Positions 23,918-36,300 of a DNA stretch of 37,411 bases are shown piece by piece. This DNA is from Desulfomicrobium sp. (GTDB lineage: Bacteria > Desulfobacterota > Desulfovibrionia > Desulfovibrionales > Desulfomicrobiaceae). Each line of letters opens with the position of its first letter. Within the stretch, counting starts at the first letter, position 1. The notes beneath the pieces were generated by a model, which was given only the letters and a program-made list of their open reading frames with translations, was not told the DNA's origin and searched no databases. A program made the position numbers and the translations under genes. The stretch lies in the NCBI GenBank assembly GCA_024709365.1, contig JANJWV010000027.1, positions 1 to 37,411 of the forward strand. Reading direction: 5' to 3'.

Positions 23918-24559
23918 ATGAAAGCCAAGAAGAAGATCTACCTGTACACGCGTTTCGAGCGCTTCTGGCACTGGGTGCAGTCGCTGCTCATCTTCATGCT
24001 GCTGCTGACGGGCTTCGAGGTCCACGGGACCTTCACCCTGTTCGGGTTCCAGAAGGCGGTGGAATACCACAACTTCCTGGGCCTGACCTGGATCGTGCTG
24101 TTCGTCTTCATCGTCTTCTGGGTGCTGACCACGGGCGAGTGGCGGCAGTACATCCCGACGACGAAGAAGCTCTTCGAGGTCATCGGCTACTACGGCTCCG
24201 GCATCTTCAAGGGCCAGCCGCACCCGGTGCAGAAGTCCAAGGAGGCCAAGCACAACCCCCTGCAGCGCCTGACGTACCTGGGCCTGACGGCGATCCTCCT
24301 GACCCTGCAGATGGGCACGGGCCTCCTGTACTGGCTCTACAACGACTGGGCCGTCTGGAACCTGACCTTCCTGAACCTGCGCCTGCTGGCGCTCATTCAC
24401 CTGGCCTGCGCCTTCGCCATCCTGGCCTTCGTGGTCGTCCACGTCTACATGACCACCACCGGCCACACCCTGACCAGCCACATCGCGGCCATGTTCAGCG
24501 GCTGGGAGGAGGTCGAGGAAGGCGAAGTGGCCGATTGGGAAGTGCACGAGAAACGCTGA
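23918..24559 (+). CDS. Cytochrome b561-type membrane subunit
   Basis: A 213-residue four-helix membrane protein (about 20-36, 52-72, 118-140, 155-178) of the b561/NiFe-hydrogenase cytochrome b group. Likely b-heme ligands are His18 (RFWHWVQ), His51, His161 and His175 (VVVHVY), two helices each giving a pair. The last 25 residues form an acidic cytoplasmic tail. It lies 4 bp after the octaheme cytochrome gene, so the two probably form a quinol-to-cytochrome electron path across the membrane. A strong terminator follows. Confidence 0.9.
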   Translation: MKAKKKIYLYTRFERFWHWVQSLLIFMLLLTGFEVHGTFTLFGFQKAVEYHNFLGLTWIVLFVFIVFWVLTTGEWRQYIPTTKKLFEVIGYYGSGIFKGQPHPVQKSKEAKHNPLQRLTYLGLTAILLTLQMGTGLLYWLYNDWAVWNLTFLNLRLLALIHLACAFAILAFVVVHVYMTTTGHTLTSHIAAMFSGWEEVEEGEVADWEVHEKR

Positions 24560-24581
24560 GTCATCCTCCCCTCCCGATACG

Positions 24582-24623
24582 GGGCCGCGGTCCGTCGCCT
24601 GACGGGCCGCGGCCCTTTCTCTT
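24582..24623 (+). terminator. Intrinsic terminator of the octaheme operon
   Basis: A 15-bp stem (24582-24596 with 24601-24615, one G-U pair) with a 4-nt loop, followed by TTTCTCTT. Confidence 0.85.
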
Positions 24624-24785
24624 GGAGGAGCGGACGCGATGCGGGTTTGTTTTGCCATGGCGGACACAATGGTGTATGCGCGAATCAAAGTCCGGCAAGG
24701 GCCGGCGTGACGGATGCGTGCCCGGTTCCGCATCCGGACCGACAGGGAAATAGCCGGATCAAACTCCCACCAAGCGAGGCACACG

Positions 24786-25496
24786 ATGGACAAACCCTCC
24801 CCGACATGCGCGTGCGGCATGAGCCGCAGAAAATTTCTGGCCGCAACCTCCAGCGCCGCCCTGCTCTTCGCCCTGGGCGGCCTGCGCGGCGCGGCCTGGG
24901 CGGCGCCCTTCGAGCTCCCCCCTCTGCCCTGGGCGGACAACGCCCTGGAGCCGGTCATCTCGGCCAAGACCATCAGCTTCCATTACGGCAAACACCACAA
25001 GGGGTATCTGGACAACCTGAACAAGCTCGTCGCAGGAACGGAGTTCGAGGGCATGCCCCTTGAAAAGGTCGTCGCCGCCACGGCGGGCAAGGCCGACAAG
25101 GTCGCCGTCTTCAACAACGCCGCCCAGACCTGGAACCACACCTTCTACTGGAACAGTCTGTCCCCCAAGGGCGGCGGCACGCCACCGGCCGGACTCAAGC
25201 AGAAGATCACGGATTCCTTCGGCGACATGGACACCTGCCTGAAGGAACTCTCGGCCGCCGCCGTGGGGCGCTTCGCCAGCGGCTGGGCCTGGCTGGTGGC
25301 CGACGGCGGGACCCTCAAGGTCATGAACACCATGAACGCCGACACGCCGCTGACCTTGGGCCTCACGCCCCTTCTGACCATTGACGTCTGGGAGCACGCC
25401 TACTACCTCGACTACCAGAACCGCCGCGCGGACTATGTCAAGGCGGTGCTCGAGAAGCTCGTCAACTGGGAATTCGCGGCCAAGAATCTGGGCTGA
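24786..25496 (+). CDS. sodB: Tat-exported Fe superoxide dismutase
   Basis: A 236-residue Fe/Mn-type superoxide dismutase with a twin-arginine signal peptide (SRRKFLAAT, Arg14-Arg15, then a hydrophobic stretch to about residue 40). Metal ligands are His66 (FHYGKHH), His118 (NHTFYW), Asp200 and His204 (DVWEHAYY); [10 protein letters not shown] favours iron. Folding and metal loading before export agree with the Tat pathway, and the periplasm is where sulfate reducers need protection for their hydrogenases and cytochromes. An inner ATG at 24819 would still give the Tat motif. An 8-bp inverted repeat (CGGATGCG, 24711-24718 with 24729-24736) lies 50 bp upstream. The gene is monocistronic. Confidence 0.93.
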   Translation: MDKPSPTCACGMSRRKFLAATSSAALLFALGGLRGAAWAAPFELPPLPWADNALEPVISAKTISFHYGKHHKGYLDNLNKLVAGTEFEGMPLEKVVAATAGKADKVAVFNNAAQTWNHTFYWNSLSPKGGGTPPAGLKQKITDSFGDMDTCLKELSAAAVGRFASGWAWLVADGGTLKVMNTMNADTPLTLGLTPLLTIDVWEHAYYLDYQNRRADYVKAVLEKLVNWEFAAKNLG

Positions 25497-25517
25497 GCCC
25501 ACAGAGCCCGAAAAATG

Positions 25518-25552
25518 AAAACGCCTTGTCCAGCCCCCAGACAAGGCGTTTT
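25518..25552 (+). terminator. Intrinsic terminator after the SOD gene
   Basis: AAAACGCCTTGT (25518-25529) pairs perfectly with ACAAGGCGTTTT (25541-25552), an A-stem-T design that can work in both directions. Confidence 0.85.
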
Positions 25553-25601
25553 CGCACAAGAAGCCATCATCCCCCAATGTACATGATCGGAGCCTGATTG
25601 C

Positions 25602-28544
<2,943 letters not shown>

Positions 28545-28594
28545 GGAGGGGGGCGGACGCCCCACGGCAGAGGGACAAGGAGGGCTGCCGGGAT

Positions 28595-29725
28595 CTATTC
28601 TTCGGGCACGTGCGGTTGCTCTTTCCTGACCAGAACGTACAAAGGCTCCCTCACCCCAAGGATTACTCCAAAATTGCGGAGCAATTCCAACGCCGCCAAG
28701 GTGATGCTCTGCCCCTTGTCGATCAAGACCACACCCTTTCCGCTCATGACGGGGCTCATCAGCAGCATGCCCTCGCTCAGTTCGTCTATCCCGACGCTGC
28801 GGATCTCGCTCTGCTGCCGCCTCTGCACGACTTCGGCCAGCGCCGAAACGACCCTCGTGTCATAGATTCCAGGCTCATCCCGCATGAGCCGCAAAGTCTC
28901 GTCGGAGGCGATGCCGGCATTGTCCCGATCGACGAAATCCAGGGCCGCCTTCAATATCCTGGCGCCCGTACACGGGTTTCCGGACAGGGGCAGTTCGTGT
29001 TCGGACACCATCTCGACCACGCCCTCCAGGCGGGGCACATGCCGCAACAGACTGCCCGCCATGGCCGGATGCATCAGGAATATCATCTGCTCATCCTTCG
29101 ACAGTTCCTGGCCGGAAATCTTCCGCTCAAGGATGTCCATGGGGAGGGATATGCAGCCGATCTGGCTGAGCATGGCCGCGAGTTCGTATTTCCAGCTGCC
29201 TTCCAGCCCAAGGAACTGCACCATGTCCGCGACCAGGGGCTTGGCTTTCTCCGCGCGCCCGAAGGCTTTGGGGCTGACCGACGCGAGCAGTTCCGACAGG
29301 ACCTGGATGCACCCGCGCAAGGTGCCGTGGAGAAGTTGCCGCTCCGATATTGCCAGCCTGTACTGCCGCAACCCGTCGTTGACCGCCAGCAGGAGCGCGT
29401 CCGGGGCGCACGGTTTGGTCAGCAACCGGAAAATACCCCCCCTGTTCACGGCGGAGATGGCCGTATCGAGGTCGGCGTGGCCTGTCAGCATGATACGGAC
29501 CGTATCCGGCCATCGGTTCTTGATGACTCCCAGCAACTCGACCCCGTCCATGACCGGCATCTTGAAGTCGGAAACGACGACGGCGAAGGGGCCGCCCGAC
29601 TCCATCAGCCGCAAGGCGTCCAGGCCGCTTCCGGCGGTCTCGATCACGAAGTGCTTGCGCAGGTTGCGCCGAAACGTCTCAAGCACGAATTTTTCATCGT
29701 CGACAAAAAGAATCCGTTCGCTCAT
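28595..29725 (-). CDS. Response regulator with degenerate HD-GYP domain
   Basis: A 376-residue protein. The receiver (1-125) has Asp53 and Lys104 intact. The output domain aligns by eye with HD-GYP c-di-GMP phosphodiesterases: LSQIGCISLPMDIL matches LHDIGKIxIPxxIL, with the HD pair replaced by Ser187-Gln188, and EHELPLSGNP stands where HHERWDGSGYP should be. His219 and His243 remain. The protein is therefore probably catalytically dead, acting as a c-di-GMP receptor or protein-binding module. It is the last gene of a minus-strand group after the histidine kinase and HDOD regulator. Confidence 0.82.
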   Translation of the reverse strand: MSERILFVDDEKFVLETFRRNLRKHFVIETAGSGLDALRLMESGGPFAVVVSDFKMPVMDGVELLGVIKNRWPDTVRIMLTGHADLDTAISAVNRGGIFRLLTKPCAPDALLLAVNDGLRQYRLAISERQLLHGTLRGCIQVLSELLASVSPKAFGRAEKAKPLVADMVQFLGLEGSWKYELAAMLSQIGCISLPMDILERKISGQELSKDEQMIFLMHPAMAGSLLRHVPRLEGVVEMVSEHELPLSGNPCTGARILKAALDFVDRDNAGIASDETLRLMRDEPGIYDTRVVSALAEVVQRRQQSEIRSVGIDELSEGMLLMSPVMSGKGVVLIDKGQSITLAALELLRNFGVILGVREPLYVLVRKEQPHVPEE

Positions 29726-29812
29726 GGGCCCTCACCGTTGGTTATCTCAAGCGACCCGGCCGCAGCTTGCCCGACAAGGCCCGGCCGATGGACGTACGCT
29801 CCGCGATTTGCT

Positions 29813-31021
29813 TCAGTTCTCCGTTTCGAGTTCGGCTTCTATCGCGGCCTTCCACCGTGCAAATTTCACCTCCCCGTCCTCCAGGCCCGACATCACCGGG
29901 GCAATGGAATGCGGTGCGTAACCGCTCGATCGCACGTAACGGTTGTGCATTTCCACATCCACGAAATGCAGGACCGCGGAAAGGTGCGAAAATTCCGGGT
30001 ACTGCAGAATGCCGTGATGCTGGGCAATGGCGACAACGATGGGCTCGGAAAATCCCCACAGCCCCAACAGGTACGCACCGACTTCCGCGTGCGTCACGCA
30101 CAGTTCGTCCGCCTCGACATCGGCCAGAGGAACGTTCCGCGCCTGGGCAAGAAGCAGGATCCGGGTGTACTCGCCGGGGCATCCTTCGGCCAGGACGATC
30201 TTCCCCACATCATGCAGAAGGCCGCACAGGAATGCGTCCTCGATCGCCCTGCCGCCCGCACCCTCGCCACGCATCGCCGCGCGACAGCAGCGCGCCACGT
30301 CGAGACAGTGGGTCCAGAGTTTTTCCGTGTCAAAACCCGGGTACATGTCCGGGTCCAGGGTCTTGAAGACGCGGTCGGCCAGCACCAGCCCCCGTATCAG
30401 GTTGACCCCGAGGATGGTCACGGCCTGCAGCATGTCGCTCACTCTGCGCGACAAGCCGAAATACGGTGTGTTGATGAGTTTCAGGATGCCGGTCGTCAGG
30501 CTCATGTCCTGGGAAACGATACTGGCCAGCGTCTGATTCGAGGTGTTTTCGTTCCTGAGCGCCCTGGTCAGGTCCGTGTACACTTTCGGCACCACGGGCA
30601 GATGTTCCATGCGATGCACGACCGACCGCAGCCGCTCGTTCATGAGCAGAAAGCGAAGCCTCGAGGCCGATTGGACGGCGTCGAGGAGCTCCGTCGGGCT
30701 GACCGGCTTGTTCAGCAGCTGATGCGCGGCGACGAGAAGGCTCGAAACCACTCCATCCTCGGCCTCGGATGTCATCAGGATGCGCATGGTCATGGGCCAG
30801 CGCTCCCTGACCCTCACCAGCAGATCCGTCCCGATCATGTCGGGCAGCCTGGCATCGGTCACGATGACGTCGCAGGCGGTGGAAGAAAGCACCTGCTCCG
30901 CCTGACTCGCGGAAGTCGTCAACAGAAGTTCGATGGGCAGCCTCCTGGACGTGACGACACGCCTGAGACTCTGGTGCACGATGGCGTCGTCATCGACGAA
31001 GAGTACCTTGAGCTTATCCAC
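29813..31021 (-). CDS. Response regulator with HDOD domain
   Basis: A 402-residue protein with a receiver (1-125, Asp56 in VTDARLP, Lys105) and an HDOD domain (about 135-340). The HDOD keeps an HD pair (LLHDVGKI, His270-Asp271). HDOD proteins are usually signalling scaffolds rather than proven enzymes. It starts at GTG inside the last codons of the kinase gene (GTGGATAA overlap of 8 bp), so kinase and regulator are translationally coupled and almost certainly cognate. Confidence 0.9.
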   Translation of the reverse strand: MDKLKVLFVDDDAIVHQSLRRVVTSRRLPIELLLTTSASQAEQVLSSTACDVIVTDARLPDMIGTDLLVRVRERWPMTMRILMTSEAEDGVVSSLLVAAHQLLNKPVSPTELLDAVQSASRLRFLLMNERLRSVVHRMEHLPVVPKVYTDLTRALRNENTSNQTLASIVSQDMSLTTGILKLINTPYFGLSRRVSDMLQAVTILGVNLIRGLVLADRVFKTLDPDMYPGFDTEKLWTHCLDVARCCRAAMRGEGAGGRAIEDAFLCGLLHDVGKIVLAEGCPGEYTRILLLAQARNVPLADVEADELCVTHAEVGAYLLGLWGFSEPIVVAIAQHHGILQYPEFSHLSAVLHFVDVEMHNRYVRSSGYAPHSIAPVMSGLEDGEVKFARWKAAIEAELETEN

Positions 31022-33836
31022 GGCGAAAATCCTCGACCCTTCCCGCTACGGGCAGGGAAATGATGAACGTGGTGCCCTGGCCGGATTCGGTTTCAAAGCG
31101 GATTCCCCCCCCATGCTCCTTGACCACCACGCGATGGGCGATGAAAAGGCCCTGTCCGGTGCCCTTGCCCACGGACTTTGTCGTGAAGAACGGTTCAAAG
31201 ACATGGTCCCGGGCATGGGGAGGAATACCCGACCCGTTATCCATGACCCGGATGCGAACCAGGTCGCCCATACTTCGGGTCTCGATCGTGATCTTGCCCG
31301 ACCGTTCCGTCCCCTTGGACACATCCATGACCGCATGGGCGGCATTGACCACAAGATTGAGCAACACCTGGCCGATACCCTGAGAGGAGCACACGACGCG
31401 CGGCAGGTTCGGGTCGAGGTCCACGGCCATGTCGGCCACATATTTCCACTCGTTGCGCGACAGGTTGACCGTCTTCTCGACCAGTTCGTTCAGGTCGACC
31501 GCCTCTTGCCTGTCGTGGCCCGGGTGCGCGAACTGCTTGACCGAATTGACGATGGCGGAAATCCGGTCGAGCCCCTGCATGGTCTCGGAAATGGCCGATG
31601 GGAGTTCATCGAGGTAGAAGGGAATCTGCAGCTCCTCCTCCCTGGACGCCAAGGCCTTCCGGTCCTCCCCTCCCGCGACGGCGGCCCGGCAGGCGTCGAG
31701 CGCCTGCCCCAAATTCTCGACGCCCTCCTTGATGAACCACATGTTGTTCATGACGTATTGGGTCGGCGTGTTGATCTCATGGGCGATGCCCGCGGCCAGC
31801 TGCCCGATGGCTTCGAGCTTCTGCGTCTGGAGAAGCTGGGATTCGAGCATCCTGCGCTCGGTGATGTCCAGAAACAGCAGCCAGTATCCCAGGGGCTGAC
31901 CGTCCCCGGTACCTTGCGCCACAGGCGTGACCAGAACGAACCGGATCTCCTGACGGGCCTTCAGGCGCAGGTCGAACCGGGAACCCGGCAGAAAACAGGC
32001 GTCCTGACCGAATATCGTGCCGAAAAGCGCCCTGTCCTCCTCATGCACCAGGGGCGTCAGGAGCATGCCGACGAGATCCTCGCGACCCTGCCGCACCAGA
32101 TCGCAGAAATGGTCGTTGCAGTATTCGACCGTGCCTGCCATGTCGACCTGCACCAGCCCCTGGCTCATGTTCTCCGCCAGGCTTCTGAAGAGCTGCTCGC
32201 TGCGCGCCAGGCTTTCCCTGGCCTCCCTGCGGCGGCTCACATCCTCGACAAACCCCTCGAAGTACATGACCCGGCCTTGAGCGTCGCGCACCAGGCGCCC
32301 GCGCAATCTGCCCCAGAACGTCGACCCGTCCGGCCGGACCAGGTTCACGTCTTTGGCGGAAATGTTGTCCTTCTCCAGGCCTTCACGGATGAGCGCGTCC
32401 CTGTCCTCGGGGCACGCATACATCTGACTGGATATATCACTGTAATAATTTATCATATCTCCGACAGAACGAAAACCGAACATCGTGGCCATGGTTTTGT
32501 TGACGCTGAGGTAAACCCCTTCGGGGGTACTTTGAAATATTCCCACCGGCGCATGGTCGAAAATGCTCTTATACTTGCTCTCGATGGACTCCATGGTTTC
32601 CCGGATTCTGTCCGAAGCCGTCGCGTCGCGGGAGACGACGACCCGGCCGATGCGCTTGCCTTCACCGTCGAGCAGCTCGCTGCTGCGGACCATGAATCTG
32701 CCGGGCAGGTTGGGATACCTCACGGAAACTTCACGCGTCTGATGTCCTTCGTCCGACAGCCTGCACTCGGTACAGCCCAGCACCTCCCTGCACGTCCTGC
32801 CGACCACGTCCCTCGGCGTCAGCCCGAGCTTGTCCGTCAGGGACCTGTTGGCGCGCTGGATGATCCCCGAATCGTCGACCAGGAACACCACGTCGGAGAT
32901 GGTGTCGAAGGTGCGTTCGAGTTCCTCCTTGGCCCTCAGGATCATCGTCCGGTTTTTCAGGGGTTCCGTCACATCCTGAAGAAGGACCGCATATCCCGGG
33001 AATTTGTCCGAGATGTCGGGCAACCGGCTGACGCATGCCTGAAAGAGCCGTTCGCCGGCGGATGAGGGAAAGACGGCAAGGCGCTCGATCGCGCCTCCCG
33101 GCGTCCCTTCCCCCTCGCGCAACACGTCTGCAAGCCACGGAAAGACCTTCTCGGCTTTCTCCCCGCAAAGACTGGCGGCGCCGACGGCCGAGCGCCGTGC
33201 GTAATAATCCCGGCCATGCGCGGCGTTCCCGTCCAGCAGACGCGCGGCGGCGCGGTTCAGGTTCTCGACGGTCCCGTCGGGCGAGACGAAGATGACCGGA
33301 TGAACGAGACTCTCGAAAAAGGTCAGGTACCGATTCTTTTCATTGGTCATCTCCCGCAGGCTTGCGGCCATGCAGGTCCCGGAAGCCTGGTCCCCCAGGC
33401 TCGCCCATTCGGAGCAGAACGCCGCGCTCATGCGGTCGCAAAGACGCATGATGAGGTACTCATACCGCTCCCGCTCCCCGCCCGGGGACATGAACTGCCT
33501 GATGCAGTCCAGGAATGCCTGCCTGTAGTACACGAACATCCCCAGAAACATGCCGATATCTATGCCACGCTCCCGGTGTCTGCGGGCCTCCTCCAGTCCG
33601 AAGCGGGTTACCGGATCCGCATCCCAGTCCGTATGCACCTTGATCTCGATGCCGGACGTGCCCCCGTTCTCAATGGCGGCGGCCAGCGCATCGGTCAGGC
33701 CGACAACGGAAAGCCGCCATGCTTCGGCGAGGGTGGACGTGTACGCGACGTAGCCATGCTCCTGCGCATAGAAGAGGATGCGCGCAATCAGCCAGTCTTC
33801 CTCCTTACGGAGCAGGTCAACGAGATGATCACCCAT
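31014..33836 (-). CDS. Multi-PAS sensor histidine kinase
   Basis: A 940-residue kinase without transmembrane helices. The N-terminal 150 residues form a helical domain resembling the RsbRD-type sensor domain (RRHRERGIDIGMFLGMFVYYRQ), followed by four PAS domains between about 165 and 670. The HisKA-type box AAGIAHEINTPTQYV carries His686, and the ATPase domain has NLVVNAAHAV, DNGSGIP and GTGQGLF. No receiver is attached; the regulator whose start overlaps its stop by 8 bp is the expected partner. The second PAS has a CREVLGCTEC cluster. It is divergent from the REC-PAS-HD-GYP gene at 34134. Confidence 0.92.
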   Translation of the reverse strand: MGDHLVDLLRKEEDWLIARILFYAQEHGYVAYTSTLAEAWRLSVVGLTDALAAAIENGGTSGIEIKVHTDWDADPVTRFGLEEARRHRERGIDIGMFLGMFVYYRQAFLDCIRQFMSPGGERERYEYLIMRLCDRMSAAFCSEWASLGDQASGTCMAASLREMTNEKNRYLTFFESLVHPVIFVSPDGTVENLNRAAARLLDGNAAHGRDYYARRSAVGAASLCGEKAEKVFPWLADVLREGEGTPGGAIERLAVFPSSAGERLFQACVSRLPDISDKFPGYAVLLQDVTEPLKNRTMILRAKEELERTFDTISDVVFLVDDSGIIQRANRSLTDKLGLTPRDVVGRTCREVLGCTECRLSDEGHQTREVSVRYPNLPGRFMVRSSELLDGEGKRIGRVVVSRDATASDRIRETMESIESKYKSIFDHAPVGIFQSTPEGVYLSVNKTMATMFGFRSVGDMINYYSDISSQMYACPEDRDALIREGLEKDNISAKDVNLVRPDGSTFWGRLRGRLVRDAQGRVMYFEGFVEDVSRRREARESLARSEQLFRSLAENMSQGLVQVDMAGTVEYCNDHFCDLVRQGREDLVGMLLTPLVHEEDRALFGTIFGQDACFLPGSRFDLRLKARQEIRFVLVTPVAQGTGDGQPLGYWLLFLDITERRMLESQLLQTQKLEAIGQLAAGIAHEINTPTQYVMNNMWFIKEGVENLGQALDACRAAVAGGEDRKALASREEELQIPFYLDELPSAISETMQGLDRISAIVNSVKQFAHPGHDRQEAVDLNELVEKTVNLSRNEWKYVADMAVDLDPNLPRVVCSSQGIGQVLLNLVVNAAHAVMDVSKGTERSGKITIETRSMGDLVRIRVMDNGSGIPPHARDHVFEPFFTTKSVGKGTGQGLFIAHRVVVKEHGGGIRFETESGQGTTFIISLPVAGRVEDFRRG

Positions 33837-34133
33837 GAGTATTCCTTGACTTCCGGCTGTGCCTATCCGGCCCCTCCGCGATGGGAGTGCAGTGCCTGCG
33901 CAAGGCGTGACGCACCGCCGGGATTCAGATTTTTCTTGTCATCGTTCGCGCCCATGCCATACGTACATGATGGAGCTGGCAAGCTACTTCAAGGGCCTAG
34001 GTTCTGCAAGAACGTACGGTTAATTTCGACTCCAGAACACGAAAAAGACAAATCTCTTCCGACAGGCAGTCAGCGACCGGCGAGGCAATCCCGGCTTTCG
34101 ACCGCACCGATACGGCAACAGCAGAGGTGTTTC
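33837..34133. other. Divergent intergenic region between two signalling units
   Basis: About 300 bp without a gene separates the divergent kinase and HD-GYP genes and must hold both promoters. I see one clean 13-bp inverted repeat, GTTCT-GCA-AGAAC (34001-34013), but no convincing -35/-10 pair and no sigma54 site. Confidence 0.4.
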
Positions 34134-35525
34134 GTGACCACAACCCAGAAGCATCGCGAACAGGCGGTCCTTTTCGTCGATGATGAACCGGCAGTGTTGC
34201 AAGGGCTGCACCGAGCCTTCCACAACGCCCCCTTCCACTGCCATTTCGCAGAATCCGCGTTCCAGGCCCTGGAGCTCATCGACTCGGGCAAAATCGACAT
34301 CGTGGTCGCCGACGAGCAGATGCCGGGCATGTCGGGCACCGATTTCCTGGCCATAGTCCGCAACCGCCAGCCCCAGATCATCCGCATCATCCTCTCCGGC
34401 CACGCGAGTCTCGAGCGCGTCATCGCCGCCATCAACACCGGGCAGATCCATCGGTTCCTGACCAAGCCCATCGAGACGCAACAGCTTTTGGCCATCCTCG
34501 AGGAGTACCTGACCGCCCTGCGGCTGCAGGCCACCAAAATGGCGTTGAGCAGCCGGACGGACACCATCGGGAGATGGGAGTGGGACATCATCGAAGGGAC
34601 ATGGAACTGGAGCGAAAGCTTCGAGCGCATCATGCACGTCCGGCTGGACGAGGGGCAGGTCAACATCTCCTCCCTGTTTTCGAGCGTCCATGCGGAGGAC
34701 CGCGCGGAACTCCTCTCCATCATCTACAACTGCCGCGACAGCGGTCAGACGAGAGAGGCCGAGCACCGCATCGTCACCGCCGACGGGGACATCCGCTGGG
34801 TCGTGCAGTTCATGGACGTCTTCAGGGACGGCGACAGGATCTGGAAGCTCTTCGGCATGCTCCGCGACATCACGGACCATAAGGAAAAGGAGACTCTCCA
34901 GGCGGAACGCCTGATCATGCTCCAGGCGACATTGAACAAGACCGTCGAAGCCCTGGGACGCGTCACCGAAATCAGGGACCCGTACACCGCAGGCCATCAG
35001 GCCCGCGTCGCCCGCCTGGCCAAGGAGATGGGAAAACGCATGGGGCTGGACCCGGCACGCCTGGAAGGGCTGGAAACCGCAGCCAAACTTCACGATATCG
35101 GCAAGATATACGTGCCGGCCGAATTCCTGACGAAACCCGGCACACTGCGCGAGGCCGAAATGAGCCTGATGAAGTACCACCCTGAAATCGGGCATCAGAT
35201 CATTCAGGACATACCCTTCACCGTGCCCGTGGCCGACATCGTGCTGCAGCATCACGAACGCCTCGACGGATCCGGCTACCCCGCAAAGCTGAAAGGGGAC
35301 GACATTCTCCCCGAGGCCCGAATTCTGGCGGTGGCGGACGTGTTCGAGGCCATGTCCTCCTTCCGCCCCTACCGCCCCGGGCTGGGCCCGTTGGCCGCCA
35401 TGAGGGAGCTGGACTCGGGCAAAGGGATCGCCTTCGATCCCGCTGCGGTCGAGGCCCTGGAGAGGATCATGGAAGAACAGCCGGGTTTCCTGAACAACAC
35501 CCGGGTGATCGACCATGCCGTTTGA
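34134..35525 (+). CDS. Response regulator with PAS and HD-GYP domains
   Basis: A 463-residue protein starting at GTG after GAGG. The receiver (10-125) has Asp60 in VADEQMP. A PAS domain follows (145-265; GDIRWVVQFMDVF and RDITDHKEKE). The HD-GYP domain (275-455) is complete, with LHDIGKI (His320-Asp321) and HHERLDGSGYP (Gly381-Tyr382-Pro383), so it should hydrolyse c-di-GMP. The upstream open frame has no domain similarity. It contrasts with the degenerate paralogue at 28595. Confidence 0.92.
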   Translation: MTTTQKHREQAVLFVDDEPAVLQGLHRAFHNAPFHCHFAESAFQALELIDSGKIDIVVADEQMPGMSGTDFLAIVRNRQPQIIRIILSGHASLERVIAAINTGQIHRFLTKPIETQQLLAILEEYLTALRLQATKMALSSRTDTIGRWEWDIIEGTWNWSESFERIMHVRLDEGQVNISSLFSSVHAEDRAELLSIIYNCRDSGQTREAEHRIVTADGDIRWVVQFMDVFRDGDRIWKLFGMLRDITDHKEKETLQAERLIMLQATLNKTVEALGRVTEIRDPYTAGHQARVARLAKEMGKRMGLDPARLEGLETAAKLHDIGKIYVPAEFLTKPGTLREAEMSLMKYHPEIGHQIIQDIPFTVPVADIVLQHHERLDGSGYPAKLKGDDILPEARILAVADVFEAMSSFRPYRPGLGPLAAMRELDSGKGIAFDPAAVEALERIMEEQPGFLNNTRVIDHAV

Positions 35526-35674
35526 CCCTCCTGATGAACCGCAGCGTGGGCGCGCAAATCCCTGAACGAGGGAGAATCCCGCGCCAAAACTGGCTTGCCG
35601 CGCGAAGCGAAGTTCCGTATCCATCAGTTTTTATACGTATTGCACGCGTCACTCGCCGGAGGATTGCCGACGTC

Positions 35675-36085
35675 ATGAAGTTCCTGATCGTTGAAGACGA
35701 CACCGCAGGGGCGACACTGCTGAAGAAGATTCTTGCCGAACACGGGCACGTCGACGAAGTGCAGGACGGCCCGTCGGCCATCGAGGCTTTCAACGGCGCG
35801 TGGTCGGAAGGAAAGCCCTACGACGTCATCTTCCTGGACATCATGATGCCGGAGATGAACGGACACGATGTCCTCAGGATCATTCGGGAGCGAGAGCGGG
35901 CTCTCCGCCTGCCCCAGATCAGGGAGGTCAAGGTCATCATGACCTCCGCCCTCGACAGTGCCGAAAGCGTGAGCCAAGCCTTCCACGAAGGCAGAGCCTC
36001 CGCCTATCTCGTCAAGCCGATTCACATGCACAGCGTCATCGCGGAAATGAGGAAGCTCGGCATCCTCCCGGCGCACGGAGTCTGA
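35675..36085 (+). CDS. Single-domain response regulator (CheY-like)
   Basis: A 136-residue receiver without output domain: acidic pocket EDD (residues 7-9), phospho-acceptor Asp55 in FLDIMMP, Thr/Ser in MTSALDS and Lys in LVKP. GGAGG lies 12 nt before the ATG, rather far. It could shuttle phosphate from the hybrid kinase or act directly on a target protein. It stands 149 bp after the HD-GYP gene, in the same direction. Confidence 0.88.
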   Translation: MKFLIVEDDTAGATLLKKILAEHGHVDEVQDGPSAIEAFNGAWSEGKPYDVIFLDIMMPEMNGHDVLRIIRERERALRLPQIREVKVIMTSALDSAESVSQAFHEGRASAYLVKPIHMHSVIAEMRKLGILPAHGV

Positions 36086-36236
36086 CTCCTCCGGTCACGG
36101 CCGGGACGAATTCGAAGGCCGGACTGCGCCCGCCGACATCGCTGCGCATGGAGGAATTTCGTTCCGATCCGGCCGCAGCAACCCAACCGACCGTCATTCC
36201 TGCATGCAGCAGGGCAAACCCAAATCGCTCCCGTCA

Positions 36237-36265
36237 TTGACCCGACGCCGGTTCCCGGATATTGG
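36237..36265 (+). promoter_or_regulatory. Promoter of malate synthase gene
   Basis: TTGACC (36237-36242), 17-bp spacer, TATTGG (36260-36265), 36 bp before the ATG at 36301. Confidence 0.6.
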
Positions 36266-36275
36266 TAGGACCAAT
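36261..36275 (+). promoter_or_regulatory. PdhR/GlcC/LldR-type operator (GntR-FadR family)
   Basis: ATTGGT-AGG-ACCAAT is a perfect palindrome matching the PdhR box (ATTGGTNNNACCAAT) and the general TNGTNNNACNA pattern of FadR-subfamily GntR regulators. It overlaps the -10 element, which fits repression relieved by an organic acid. Confidence 0.65.
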
Positions 36276-36300
36276 TTCCATTCCAACCAAGGAGCAGCCC

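Noticed and set aside
33990-34010. Sigma54 promoter before the HD-GYP gene
   Set aside because: GG is present in TGGCAAG nearby, but the -12 GC is absent at the right spacing.
34001-34013. LexA-type box GTTCT-GCA-AGAAC
   Set aside because: It does not fit a LexA consensus I can name for deltaproteobacteria and lies before a signalling gene; kept only as a short inverted repeat.
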